Source of the DNA: Lentisphaeria bacterium
GTDB lineage: Bacteria > Verrucomicrobiota > Lentisphaeria > Victivallales > Victivallaceae
DNA length: 47,683 nucleotides
Assembly (NCBI GenBank): GCA_017443585.1
Contig: JAFSYV010000052.1
Location: forward strand, 1-47,683
Direction of reading: 5' to 3'
Part shown: piece by piece, positions 17,366 through 25,742 of the stretch
Layout of the letters: the number at the start of each line of letters is the position of its first letter
Numbering within the stretch: the first letter of the stretch is position 1
The notes under the pieces: model-generated
Seen by the model: the letters and a program-made list of their open reading frames with translations, nothing else
Told to the model about the DNA's origin: nothing
Database searches by the model: none
Made by a program: the position numbers and the translations under genes

Positions 17366-18610
17366 TCAGTCGAAGGGTTCCGGCCGGTTGGCGGCGAGAA
17401 CGCGCAGGAAGTTCTGCCCCAGGATCTTCGCGATGTCTTCGTCGGAAAATCCCCGCATGACCAGCCCCACCGTCCACAGAGGCCAGACGATCCATGCAAG
17501 AGACCCCGTCGAGGACTCCATGGGATTTTTCGCCGCGTGAGGACCGCGGGTCCAGTCGCCCCACCAGCTGTAGCTGTTGAACTCCGCGTTCTTGTAGTAG
17601 GCCACGCGGCACTCCTCCTCGGTCCAGTTGTGGTGGTACTCCAGATCGGTCCCGATCCCCACGTGGTCCGCGCCGATGAGCTTGGCGATGTAGACGATAT
17701 GGTCCAGCATCATGTTGAGGTCGTCGCTGCCGCCCAGCATGCCGGGACAGGCGTAGACGCCCACGAGGCCGTCCTTTTCGGCGATGGCCTTCAAGGTGGC
17801 GTCGTCCTTGCAGCGGATGAAGTCGAAGAGGGCCCGGGCCGCCGTGTGGGAGGCCATGATGGGCTTTTCGGAGCACCGGGCCGCCTCGGTGCTGCTGCGC
17901 AGTCCCGTGTGGGGCACGTCGACGATGATCCCCACCTTGTTCATCTCGCGGATGAGCTCCCGCCCCAGATCGCTCAGGCCGCCGTTGGCGGGTTCGGCGC
18001 AGCCGTCGGCGATGAAGTTCCGGCGGTTGTAGGAAAGGTGCATCAGCCGCACCCCCAGATGATACCAGTCCCGGACCCAGGAAAGCTCCTGCGCCGGATT
18101 CTGCAGTTCGCCGACGATGGGAGGGCCGTTGATGCTCCAGACCACGGCGATGCGGCCCGAATCGTTGATCTCTCTGATCTCCTCCGGCGAACCCGCCTGG
18201 GCGATGGTGTCCCGGAAGTGGCGCAGGATCTGGAAGTTGCACCCCATGCGCCGGATATCCTCCTCGCGGCTCTTGCCCTCGGCCACCGTCTGGACCATGC
18301 ACTTGAGCCCCGAAGCCCGCATGACGGCGCGGAAACGCCGGGAGCACTCGGGATCGTCGCACAGCATGTCGTAAGCGCCGTATTCGGCCCGTTTTTCCAA
18401 GACCCGCGCCCCCACGCCCCGGTCGTACCACTCCTGGCGCTTGCGCCGCATGGTTTCGTTGTAGCAGGCGGTGGGCAGAAAGCCGAAACCGTCCATGCAG
18501 AAAAGATCCCGGTGGAGTTCCAGCCCGTGTTCCAGCTGGGCCGGGGAGGGTTTCAGCAGGGCGAGGGTGTTGTTCCACGCAAGTTCGTGATTTTTGGAAA
18601 TGAATTCCAT
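17366..18610 (-). CDS. Peptidase M19 (membrane dipeptidase-like) with incomplete metal site
   Basis: 414-aa TIM-barrel protein of the renal dipeptidase family. Family landmarks: LGVRLMHLSYNRRNFIADG, GGLSDLGRELIREMNKVGIIVDVPH (H234), IMASHTAA (H255) and HVGIGTDLE (D322). At the usual DGHxD position it reads DGFGF (40-44), and the bridging glutamate of SIEG is asparagine in SING (N161). Three ligands of the first zinc site thus appear changed, while the histidines of the second remain. It may be inactive, mononuclear, or act on another substrate. No signal peptide. It lies between the beta-helix and WaaP-like genes in one operon. Confidence 0.78.
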   Translation of the reverse strand: MEFISKNHELAWNNTLALLKPSPAQLEHGLELHRDLFCMDGFGFLPTACYNETMRRKRQEWYDRGVGARVLEKRAEYGAYDMLCDDPECSRRFRAVMRASGLKCMVQTVAEGKSREEDIRRMGCNFQILRHFRDTIAQAGSPEEIREINDSGRIAVVWSINGPPIVGELQNPAQELSWVRDWYHLGVRLMHLSYNRRNFIADGCAEPANGGLSDLGRELIREMNKVGIIVDVPHTGLRSSTEAARCSEKPIMASHTAARALFDFIRCKDDATLKAIAEKDGLVGVYACPGMLGGSDDLNMMLDHIVYIAKLIGADHVGIGTDLEYHHNWTEEECRVAYYKNAEFNSYSWWGDWTRGPHAAKNPMESSTGSLAWIVWPLWTVGLVMRGFSDEDIAKILGQNFLRVLAANRPEPFD

Positions 18611-18667
18611 AAGAAGTGTCCTTTCAAAAACGAGCGGCCCCGCCGGGACTGCCCCCGGAAGCTCGAG

Positions 18668-21600
18668 TCACTTGAAGACCCGCCATTCCTTCCCGCCGTT
18701 GGTCGGTTCGGAAAAGTCCTTGAACTGCTCGGGTTCCAGACCGATGATCCGGCCGTCGGGAGCCCTTCTTTCCGGAGTGGCGAAGAAATCCCGGAAGTCC
18801 CACACCCGGTACCGGAGGCGATCCTGGGGGTCGCGGGCGTCTTCGTAGTTGTTGACCACCCGGCCGAAGGAGACGCCTTTCTTCATGTCGGCGGCCCGTT
18901 CCTCCCAGTTCTTCCAGGTGAGGAGCTTCGGCATGGCCGCGAATCCGGGATCGGCGAAGTAGGAGCCCCCGTCCTTGCCGGTGAGGCGGTAGTACTCGTC
19001 GATCGTCCACTTCTTCCCCGAGTGCAGCCCGAAGATGACGCGCTGTTCACGGGGCAGCCGGGCAAAGAAGATGTTGTTCGATTCGTCGAGGATCTCCGGA
19101 GAGGTCACCTTGATCAGGGGCTCGTGGGTCTTGGCCCTGGTATTGTCGGTGACGATGTTGTAGGCGAAACGGACCCGGTGTTCCTTGTTCCCCATGCAGA
19201 AAAGCGGCCAGATGCTGGACATTTTCATGACGCAGTTTTCGATGACCACGCCGGAAGTGTCGATGATGGCGATGCCGGTCATGCTGCCGATGTCCACGCA
19301 GTTCTTCATGGTGATGTTCTTCGAGAAGCGAGTGTGCAGGATCGAGGGCGAATAGCCCGGACTGCGGCCGTCGTAGAAGTTTCTGCTGACCACTATGTCA
19401 TTGCTGCCGAAGAAGATGAAAACGCCGCTGGCATTGACCAGCGCGGTCCCGAACATCCTGATGCGGAACCCGTCGAAGCGCAGATGGCTCTTCCCGAAGG
19501 CGCCGAAGGCCCGGCAGAACTGACGGCCGGCGCCGTCCAGATAAACCGTTTCGCCGGGGGCGGCGCAGTAGGTCACGGGCTTGCCCGGCGCACCGCTCAC
19601 GGGAACGAGGACGGTCTCACGATAGACGCCCTCGTGGACCATCACCGTGTCGCCGGGTTCGGTCTTCAGCGCGGCGGAAACGATGCGCTTCAAAGGCTTT
19701 TCCTTCGTTCCGGGATTCCGGTCGTCCCCGTTGGGGGCCACGTGCCAGACGCGGGGAGCCCGGTCGGCCGCGGGAGCGGTGAAGGAAATGACGGGAGAAC
19801 GGTTTTTCCCCGGCTTCTTGTAGTCGATCTTCTTAGGCAGGTAGTGGTTGCCCGGCCGGTAGCGGTTCTGGCGGTCGGAGACGATGTAGCACTCGTATTT
19901 GCCGCCGGGCTGGAGTTTATCCAGCGAGACGAAGGCCTGCGTCACGGAGGCCGTGCAGTCCCGGAAGGTGCGCCACTTGCCTTCGGGCCCCCGGACCAGA
20001 ACGTTGGAGTTCTTCACCACGGCGTCGGATTCGAACTGCAGGGAAACCGCCCCGGCTCCGGCGGGGAGGATCTTCATGTTGAAGTAGGAGTTGTTCCGGG
20101 GCTCGAAAAGGTAGAAAGCCGGGCCGATCAGGGTGCCGTCGGCGGCGCGGCCCTCGAAATCCTTCTCGTTCTTCGACGTGAAATCCCCGTGCGCCGCCCC
20201 GGTGAACTTCGCAGTCAGTTGACATCCCGCCGGGTCCTGCGCGGGGGGTGTCCCCGGATAGGCGTTGCCGAAGAGCACGGCGGACTCGGGAACGGTACCG
20301 AGGATGCTCATCTTGACCACGCTTCCCGCTCCGGAAACGACATTCTTCACCTCGGGGGCGAAGGCGCAGTGGGTGACGGTCACGGGAGTTGCCGTCTTCA
20401 CCGCCGTCTGCGCACGGGCGAAACCGCAGTTTTCGATCATGAGGTCCTTCCCGGAGCACCGGACCGCCTCGGCCGCAGTGGTGAAGCCGAGTTTCCGCAG
20501 ACGCACCCGGTCGCCTGTCACCGTGACCTTGCCGCCGATGACTGCGGGCGCGTTCTGCCCGTACCCGGCAAGCGTGAGGCCATTTTGGGAAACGGCGATG
20601 TCTCCGGGATATTTTCCGGGGAGCAGGTAGACCGTGGTCCCGTCGGGGAGCCCGGCCAGGGTCTTCCGGGGCGTTTTCACGCTGAGGCCGTCATTCCCGT
20701 CGCTGCCGTTCCAGGCCATATACCGGAAATTCTGCCCGGCAAAGCCCTGTTTGAACTTGGAACCTTTGGTCAGCCGGAAATCGAAAGCGGTGACGTCGGC
20801 GAAGGATTCGGGATAGGAGTTGAGGATATCCCGGCCGAAAGCGAGGGAGCTCTTGCCGTTCTTCCCCTTGGGGTCGTAGTCATTGACCCGGAAGAGGGAG
20901 TACTCCGAGTGGCCGCAGGCCACCAGCGCGGGCGAGAAGATGTGGGAAAACTTGCTCAGGGGGTCGCAGGGTTTGATCCAGATGGCGCCCCGCTGGTCCT
21001 CGATGCTGATGCAGCGGGTGATGGCCACCTGCTGATTGGAGCCGTAGAAGCGGATCCCGTAGGTGCGGGAGTGGTAGGAAAGGCAGTCGTCGATGACCGA
21101 TTCCCGGCCCGACCAGACGATGATGTTGCCGCCGGAAACCTGCCGCCGGGTGCCGTTGCCCAGGCCCGCGCACCCTTCGATGCGGCTCCGGAAGGCGTTG
21201 TTCATGCTGATGCCGCCGCAGTTGAGCAGCGCGGTGCAGCGCCGGATCAGGCAGTTTTCGGCGGCGTCGATGAGGATGCCCCAGCTGGCGAAGAAGAAGC
21301 CCACCTTCTGGGTCATGAAGCCCCGGACGATGAGACCGTCGATCTCCACGTTGCGGACCTTGCCGCTCTTGCCGGGGCGGATGGCGAAGCCGTCCGTGGG
21401 AAACACGGAACAGCCGAGGACGTGCCGGGCGGGCGGCGCGGCATCCGATGTGCGCAGGTAGATCAATTTCTCCTTGGCATCGTAGAAGAACCGCCCCGGC
21501 TCAGGCAGGGGCGAGGAGATGAAATCCCGGTCCTGCTCCTCGTAGAGAGCGAAGGTATCGGCTTCGAAAACCGCTTCGGGAGCCGACTCGCACCGGGCGA

Positions 21601-21931
21601 CGTAGATCCCCTTTTCCTTGTCGTAAACGCGGAAATTCTTCAACGGAAGGTCGCCGTGGAGCAGCACGGTCCCCGGAAACTTCGCCCGGATGACCGTCCT
21701 TTTGGCCGGGTCCCCGTCCAGGACCTTCTTGACCGCTTCGTGGTATTTGCCGGGGAGGATGGTCAGCGTGTCCCCGGCCTTCAGCGCTTCCATGCCCTTC
21801 GAGATGGTCTTGAAAGCGCTCTTTTCGCTCCGCCCGTCCGCCTTGTCCGAGCCTGCGGGAGAGACGAAGTACTCGGCCCCCGCCAGCGCGAAGACCAGCA
21901 GAAACGCCGGCAACGACAGCAGTTTTTTCAT
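18668..21931 (-). CDS. Large secreted right-handed parallel beta-helix protein with three cap modules
   Basis: 1087-aa exported protein. Residues 1-19 are a signal peptide (MKKLLSLPAFLLVFALAGA). Three times the same module start occurs: YFVSPAGSDKADGRSE (about 20), YMAWNGSDGNDGLSVKTPRKT (about 405) and WHVAPNGDDRNPGTKEKPLKR (about 727), each followed by a GDT/GTT-LLPGKY-type strand. This is the DUF1565/pectate-lyase-like N-cap and first coil. Rungs rich in NCxx/ISMNN pairs (parallel beta-helix repeats) follow. Such proteins bind or cleave polysaccharide; no catalytic site is evident. Start: ATG at 21931 with GGAGG seven bases upstream, 23 bp after the pseudopilin gene. Confidence 0.82.
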   Translation of the reverse strand: MKKLLSLPAFLLVFALAGAEYFVSPAGSDKADGRSEKSAFKTISKGMEALKAGDTLTILPGKYHEAVKKVLDGDPAKRTVIRAKFPGTVLLHGDLPLKNFRVYDKEKGIYVARCESAPEAVFEADTFALYEEQDRDFISSPLPEPGRFFYDAKEKLIYLRTSDAAPPARHVLGCSVFPTDGFAIRPGKSGKVRNVEIDGLIVRGFMTQKVGFFFASWGILIDAAENCLIRRCTALLNCGGISMNNAFRSRIEGCAGLGNGTRRQVSGGNIIVWSGRESVIDDCLSYHSRTYGIRFYGSNQQVAITRCISIEDQRGAIWIKPCDPLSKFSHIFSPALVACGHSEYSLFRVNDYDPKGKNGKSSLAFGRDILNSYPESFADVTAFDFRLTKGSKFKQGFAGQNFRYMAWNGSDGNDGLSVKTPRKTLAGLPDGTTVYLLPGKYPGDIAVSQNGLTLAGYGQNAPAVIGGKVTVTGDRVRLRKLGFTTAAEAVRCSGKDLMIENCGFARAQTAVKTATPVTVTHCAFAPEVKNVVSGAGSVVKMSILGTVPESAVLFGNAYPGTPPAQDPAGCQLTAKFTGAAHGDFTSKNEKDFEGRAADGTLIGPAFYLFEPRNNSYFNMKILPAGAGAVSLQFESDAVVKNSNVLVRGPEGKWRTFRDCTASVTQAFVSLDKLQPGGKYECYIVSDRQNRYRPGNHYLPKKIDYKKPGKNRSPVISFTAPAADRAPRVWHVAPNGDDRNPGTKEKPLKRIVSAALKTEPGDTVMVHEGVYRETVLVPVSGAPGKPVTYCAAPGETVYLDGAGRQFCRAFGAFGKSHLRFDGFRIRMFGTALVNASGVFIFFGSNDIVVSRNFYDGRSPGYSPSILHTRFSKNITMKNCVDIGSMTGIAIIDTSGVVIENCVMKMSSIWPLFCMGNKEHRVRFAYNIVTDNTRAKTHEPLIKVTSPEILDESNNIFFARLPREQRVIFGLHSGKKWTIDEYYRLTGKDGGSYFADPGFAAMPKLLTWKNWEERAADMKKGVSFGRVVNNYEDARDPQDRLRYRVWDFRDFFATPERRAPDGRIIGLEPEQFKDFSEPTNGGKEWRVFK

Positions 21932-21954
21932 ATCCCCGCCTCCCCTGGGCTTCT

Positions 21955-22698
21955 TCAGTATTCCAGCATCTCTCTCCACCCGGCCACCGACTGGCCGTAG
22001 GACATGGAACTCACGTGCCAGTCCAAAAAGAGGGTGTTGGCGTTGTTGTTGTGACGGTAGGAGACCTCACCCTGCGTACTGGTGCCGCCGGCGTTCAGCC
22101 CCCAGATCCAGTTGTAGTTGGTAAGGTTAACGTAACTTCCGGGTTTGACCGTGTAGATGCAGTCGGTCCGGTAGAGCCGGGCGGAGGGCCGGAGGATGTT
22201 GGAGGTCTTCCGGATCTTCTTGGGCGAGTCGCAGCCCACGTTGCCGTGAAGCGTGTAGCTCAGGGCCCGCTTGATGGGCTTGGCATTCTGAGTGCGGAAC
22301 ATGTCCGCAGGACAGCGGAAGACAGGGGCGTAGTTGGCCGGAATGTCATCGGAATTGGAAAGGACGGGATCCCGGAAGACCCCCTTCTTCGTGAGGAAGG
22401 AGGGCCCCAGAAATTCCTTCATGCTGGTGAACCAGCTGTCGGTTCCGGCATCGTTTTTCGCGCCCACGGGATAGTGGTCCTTGTAACTGTCCACATACTG
22501 GGCCGTATACATGCCGATGGTCTTCAGGTTGTTCCGGCAGGAAACGTCCTTGCCCCGCTCCCGGGCCTGATTCAGCGCGGGGAGCAGCATCCCGGCCAGA
22601 ATGGCGATGATGGCGATGACCACCAGCAGTTCGATGAGGGTGAAGCGGTCCTTCGCGAAAGAAGGACGGGACACGAATCGGGCTTCATTGGTTTTCAT
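21955..22698 (-). CDS. Type II pseudopilin-like protein (prepilin N-terminus, H-X9-D-type C-terminus)
   Basis: 247 aa. A short basic leader is followed by [18 protein letters not shown], the class III prepilin cleavage and methylation site with the +5 glutamate and a hydrophobic helix. The C-terminus has [15 protein letters not shown], the H-X9-D spacing found in the expanded pseudopilin families of Lentisphaerota and Planctomycetota, but with DW rather than the usual DG. Expected to be processed by a prepilin peptidase and held in the inner membrane, possibly in a secretion pseudopilus. First gene of a four-gene operon behind a clear promoter (22743-22771). Confidence 0.88.
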   Translation of the reverse strand: MKTNEARFVSRPSFAKDRFTLIELLVVIAIIAILAGMLLPALNQARERGKDVSCRNNLKTIGMYTAQYVDSYKDHYPVGAKNDAGTDSWFTSMKEFLGPSFLTKKGVFRDPVLSNSDDIPANYAPVFRCPADMFRTQNAKPIKRALSYTLHGNVGCDSPKKIRKTSNILRPSARLYRTDCIYTVKPGSYVNLTNYNWIWGLNAGGTSTQGEVSYRHNNNANTLFLDWHVSSMSYGQSVAGWREMLEY

Positions 22699-22742
22699 TC
22701 GAGTCTTTCTCCGAAATCAAGTTGTTGATGATGAGTTTGCAT

Positions 22743-22771
22743 AATATAGGCCGCGAAACCGGCAATTTCAA
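22743..22771 (-). promoter_or_regulatory. Sigma70-type promoter of the pseudopilin operon
   Basis: Minus-strand -35 TTGAAA (22771-22766), 17 bp, -10 TATATT (22748-22743). Predicted start about 38 nt before the pseudopilin ATG at 22698. Confidence 0.65.
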
Positions 22772-22819
22772 TATCGAAAGAGAAAAAAATACCGTAAAAA
22801 TCCGTCCCGCCTTCCCGGC

Positions 22820-24220
22820 TCAGGACCGGAGCGCGGAGTGCCGGCCCGGAGCTTCGGGGACGGAATGGGCCGCCTGCCGGAAGAGCCCCCGCAGGACGAA
22901 GTAGAACATGAGTCCGTTCACCACCGAAACGAGGATCCATGAGATCGGGTACGAGATGAAGAGCATTTCCATGGTGCGGCGGAGCGGCAGGACCCACCAG
23001 ACCCAGGCCACCCGGAAGAGGCAGACGCCCGTCAAAGTCGCGAGCATGGGCTTGAAGGAGTGGCCCAGCCCCCGGAGCCCGGCGCTGAAGATGTCCATCG
23101 TGCAGTTGAGCATGTAGGGGATGAGCATGTATTTCAGCCGCACCATGCCGCACTCGATCACCTCGCGGTCGGGATTGTAGATGCTCAGGAGCGGGCGGCC
23201 GGCCAGGCAGATGCCCCACCCGAGGACCGTGGTGATGCCGCAGGAAAACGCCAGACAGCAGAAGAAACTCCGGAGCAGCCTCTTGTACTTTTTCGCGCCG
23301 TAATTCTGCCCCACGAAGCTGATGGCGGCGAAATAGAAGGCGTTGCCCCCCACGTAGACGATCCCTTCCAGACTGATCCCGGCGGCGTTGCCCGCCATGG
23401 CGGCGGGGCCGAAGGAGTTGACGGCGGACTGGATGACCACGTTGGAAAGGCCGAAACAGGACCCCTGGAGCCCCGCCGGGATCCCGATTTTGAGGATATC
23501 CCGCAGCGTTTCGGGGTGGATGCGCAGTTTTTTCAGGACGAGGCGGCCGGAACCCTTCGCGGCGCGGAGCGCGTTCATGACCAGAACCGAGGAAATGCCG
23601 TTGGCGATGACGGTGGCCGCGGCCACGCCCGCCACATCCAGTTCGAACACGCTGACGAGCAGCAGGTTGATGAGGACCTTGGCGGCTCCGGCGACGAGCA
23701 GAAAATACATGGGCCGCCGGGTGTCCCCCCCGGCCCGCAGGATGGCCGCGCCGAAGTTGTAGAAGAAGACCAGGGGGACCCCCGCGAAGTAGAGCTGCAG
23801 ATAGAGCGTCCCCTTCGGAAGCACCTCCGGCGGGGTCTCCATCCAGACGAGGGCCGTGCGGGCGAAAAGGATCCCGATGACGGCGAGGATCCCGCCGCTC
23901 CAGAGCGCGGAGGCCATGGTCGTATGGACGGCGCGGGAGATCTTCTTCCCCTCCCTGGCGCCGATGGCGTTGGCCACCACCACGTTGGCCCCCGCCGACA
24001 GCCCGAAAAAGAGGCTCAGAAAGAAGGTTATGAGGGGACTGCACGACCCCACCGCCGCCATGGAATCGGCCGAACCGAACCGCCCGATCACCGCCAGGTC
24101 GATGGCGCTGAAGAGCACCTGCATGATATAGGTGACCATCAGGGGAACGGCGAAAAGCAGGATCTCGCTGAAAAGCGGTCCGTGACACATGTCGATCTGG
24201 TATTTGCTGCCGGAAGCCAT
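22820..24220 (-). CDS. MATE-family efflux transporter (copy C)
   Basis: 466-aa, 12-helix MATE antiporter, exporting organic cations or drugs against Na+ or H+. Start ATG at 24220 (MASGSKYQIDMCHGPLF), preceded by GAGGG. N-lobe motifs: PLMVTYIMQVLFSAIDLAVIG; the second lobe begins near GSCFGLSNVVIQSAVNSFG, showing the internal pseudo-repeat. The sequence YQIDMCHGPLF at the N-terminus and the SFVGQNYGAKKYKRLLRSF segment are shared with the two neighbouring MATE genes, so the three form a tandem paralogous set. Eleven bp separate it from copy B. Confidence 0.92.
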   Translation of the reverse strand: MASGSKYQIDMCHGPLFSEILLFAVPLMVTYIMQVLFSAIDLAVIGRFGSADSMAAVGSCSPLITFFLSLFFGLSAGANVVVANAIGAREGKKISRAVHTTMASALWSGGILAVIGILFARTALVWMETPPEVLPKGTLYLQLYFAGVPLVFFYNFGAAILRAGGDTRRPMYFLLVAGAAKVLINLLLVSVFELDVAGVAAATVIANGISSVLVMNALRAAKGSGRLVLKKLRIHPETLRDILKIGIPAGLQGSCFGLSNVVIQSAVNSFGPAAMAGNAAGISLEGIVYVGGNAFYFAAISFVGQNYGAKKYKRLLRSFFCCLAFSCGITTVLGWGICLAGRPLLSIYNPDREVIECGMVRLKYMLIPYMLNCTMDIFSAGLRGLGHSFKPMLATLTGVCLFRVAWVWWVLPLRRTMEMLFISYPISWILVSVVNGLMFYFVLRGLFRQAAHSVPEAPGRHSALRS

Positions 24221-24231
24221 TTTTCCCTCGG

Positions 24232-25641
24232 TCACGAAACGCTCCGCCCGACGGCAGGGTGCGACAGGGATCCTCCGGGGGCATGGCGGGCCGCCTGAAG
24301 GAAGAGCTTGCGGAGCACGACGTAGAAGATGAGCCCGTTCACCCCCGTGACGAGGACCCAGGAGACCGGGTAGGAAATGAAGAGCGTTTCCATGCTCCGG
24401 TCGAGGGGCAGGATCCACCAGACCCACGCCACCCGGAAGGCGCAGGCCCCCATCAAGGTCACGAACATGGGCTTGAAGGAGTGGCCCAGCCCCCGGAGCC
24501 CGCCGCTGAAGATGTCCATGGACGAGCAGAGCCTGTAGGGAATGAGCAGATACTTAAGCCGCAGCATGCCGTACCCGATCACCTTCGGGTCGGGGTTGTA
24601 GAGACTCAGGAGGGGGCGGCCCGCAAGGCAGATGCTCCACCCGAGGATCGTGGCGGTGGCGGCGGCGCAGATCAGGCAGTAGATGAAGCTCCTGAGCAGA
24701 CGCTTGTATTTCCCCGCCCCGCAGTTCTGGCCCACGAAGCTGATGGTGGCGAAGTAGAAGGCGTTGCCCGCCACATAGACCATCCCTTCCAGACTGATCC
24801 CGGCGGCGTTGCCCGCCATGGCATCGGAGCCGAAGGAGTTGACGGCCGACTGGATGACCACGTTGGAGAGTCCGAAAAGGGAACTCTGGATCCCCGCCGG
24901 GATGCCGATCTTGAGGATCTCCTGCAGACTTCGGGCGTGGAAACGCACCTTGTTGAGGAAGAGCCGGCTGGAATCCCGAGACGCCGTGAGGGCGCCGATG
25001 ACCAGCGCGGCGGCGATGATGTTGGCGACGATGGTGGCGACGGAAACTCCCGCCACGTCCATGTCGAAGCAACTGACGAGGACAAGATTGACGATCACCT
25101 TGACCACACCCGAGATCAGCAGAAAGATCATGGGCCGCCGGGTGTCCCCAGTGGCCCGCAGCACGGCGGCCCCGTAGTTGTAGACCAGAATGAGGGGCGC
25201 TCCCGCGCAGTAGAGCTGGATGTACAGCACGGCCTTGGGGAGGACGTGCGCCGGAGTCGCCATGAGGGTGAGGATCGAACGCGAGGCCCAGACGCCCGCC
25301 ACGGCCAGCAGAAGCCCGCCCGCGGCGGCCAGAGCGACGGCGGTATGGACCGCCTGCGAAGTCTGTTTTTTGTTCCGGGCGCCGATGCAGCGGGCGACCA
25401 CCACGTTGGTCCCCGCCGACAGACCGAAAAAGAAGCTCAGGAACAAGGTGATGAGAGGACCGCAGGTCCCCACCGCCGCCATGGAGTCCGACGAGGCGAA
25501 CCGCCCGATCACCGCCAGATCGATGGCGTTGAAGAGCACCTGCATGACGTTGGAGATCATCAGCGGGATGGAAAAAAGAAGGACCTTGCCGAAAAGCGGT
25601 CCGTGACACATGTCGATCTGGTATTTGCTCCCGGGAGCCAT
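24232..25641 (-). CDS. MATE-family efflux transporter (copy B)
   Basis: 469-aa MATE antiporter. Start ATG at 25641 (MAPGSKYQIDMCHGPLF) with GAGG six bases upstream; a TTG four codons earlier is unlikely. It shares the N-terminal block, the PAGIQSSLFGLSNVVIQSAVNSFG second-lobe start and the terminal WILPLDRSMETLF helix with copies A and C. It has its own promoter at 25671-25699, so copies B and C can be expressed without copy A. Substrate unknown; the amplification suggests selection for export capacity or divergence in substrate. Confidence 0.92.
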   Translation of the reverse strand: MAPGSKYQIDMCHGPLFGKVLLFSIPLMISNVMQVLFNAIDLAVIGRFASSDSMAAVGTCGPLITLFLSFFFGLSAGTNVVVARCIGARNKKQTSQAVHTAVALAAAGGLLLAVAGVWASRSILTLMATPAHVLPKAVLYIQLYCAGAPLILVYNYGAAVLRATGDTRRPMIFLLISGVVKVIVNLVLVSCFDMDVAGVSVATIVANIIAAALVIGALTASRDSSRLFLNKVRFHARSLQEILKIGIPAGIQSSLFGLSNVVIQSAVNSFGSDAMAGNAAGISLEGMVYVAGNAFYFATISFVGQNCGAGKYKRLLRSFIYCLICAAATATILGWSICLAGRPLLSLYNPDPKVIGYGMLRLKYLLIPYRLCSSMDIFSGGLRGLGHSFKPMFVTLMGACAFRVAWVWWILPLDRSMETLFISYPVSWVLVTGVNGLIFYVVLRKLFLQAARHAPGGSLSHPAVGRSVS

Positions 25642-25670
25642 TTCTAACCTCAATATAAAGCATTCTGTCT

Positions 25671-25699
25671 AATATAACGCTTCGGAGGCGTTTTTACAA
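25671..25699 (-). promoter_or_regulatory. Sigma70-type promoter upstream of MATE copies B and C
   Basis: Minus-strand -35 TTGTAA (25699-25694), 17 bp, -10 TATATT (25676-25671). It lies in the 101-bp gap between MATE copies A and B. Confidence 0.55.
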
Positions 25700-25742
25700 T
25701 CCGCTCCCGTAAGGAACTTGCGGGAATTTTCGCCTTCGGCCG

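Noticed and set aside
17537..22000. A 1487-codon open frame on the + strand opposite the M19 and beta-helix genes
   Set aside because: High G+C leaves antisense frames open. The minus-strand genes have signal peptide, family motifs and ribosome-binding sites; the + frame has only low-complexity G/A/V/P/R composition.
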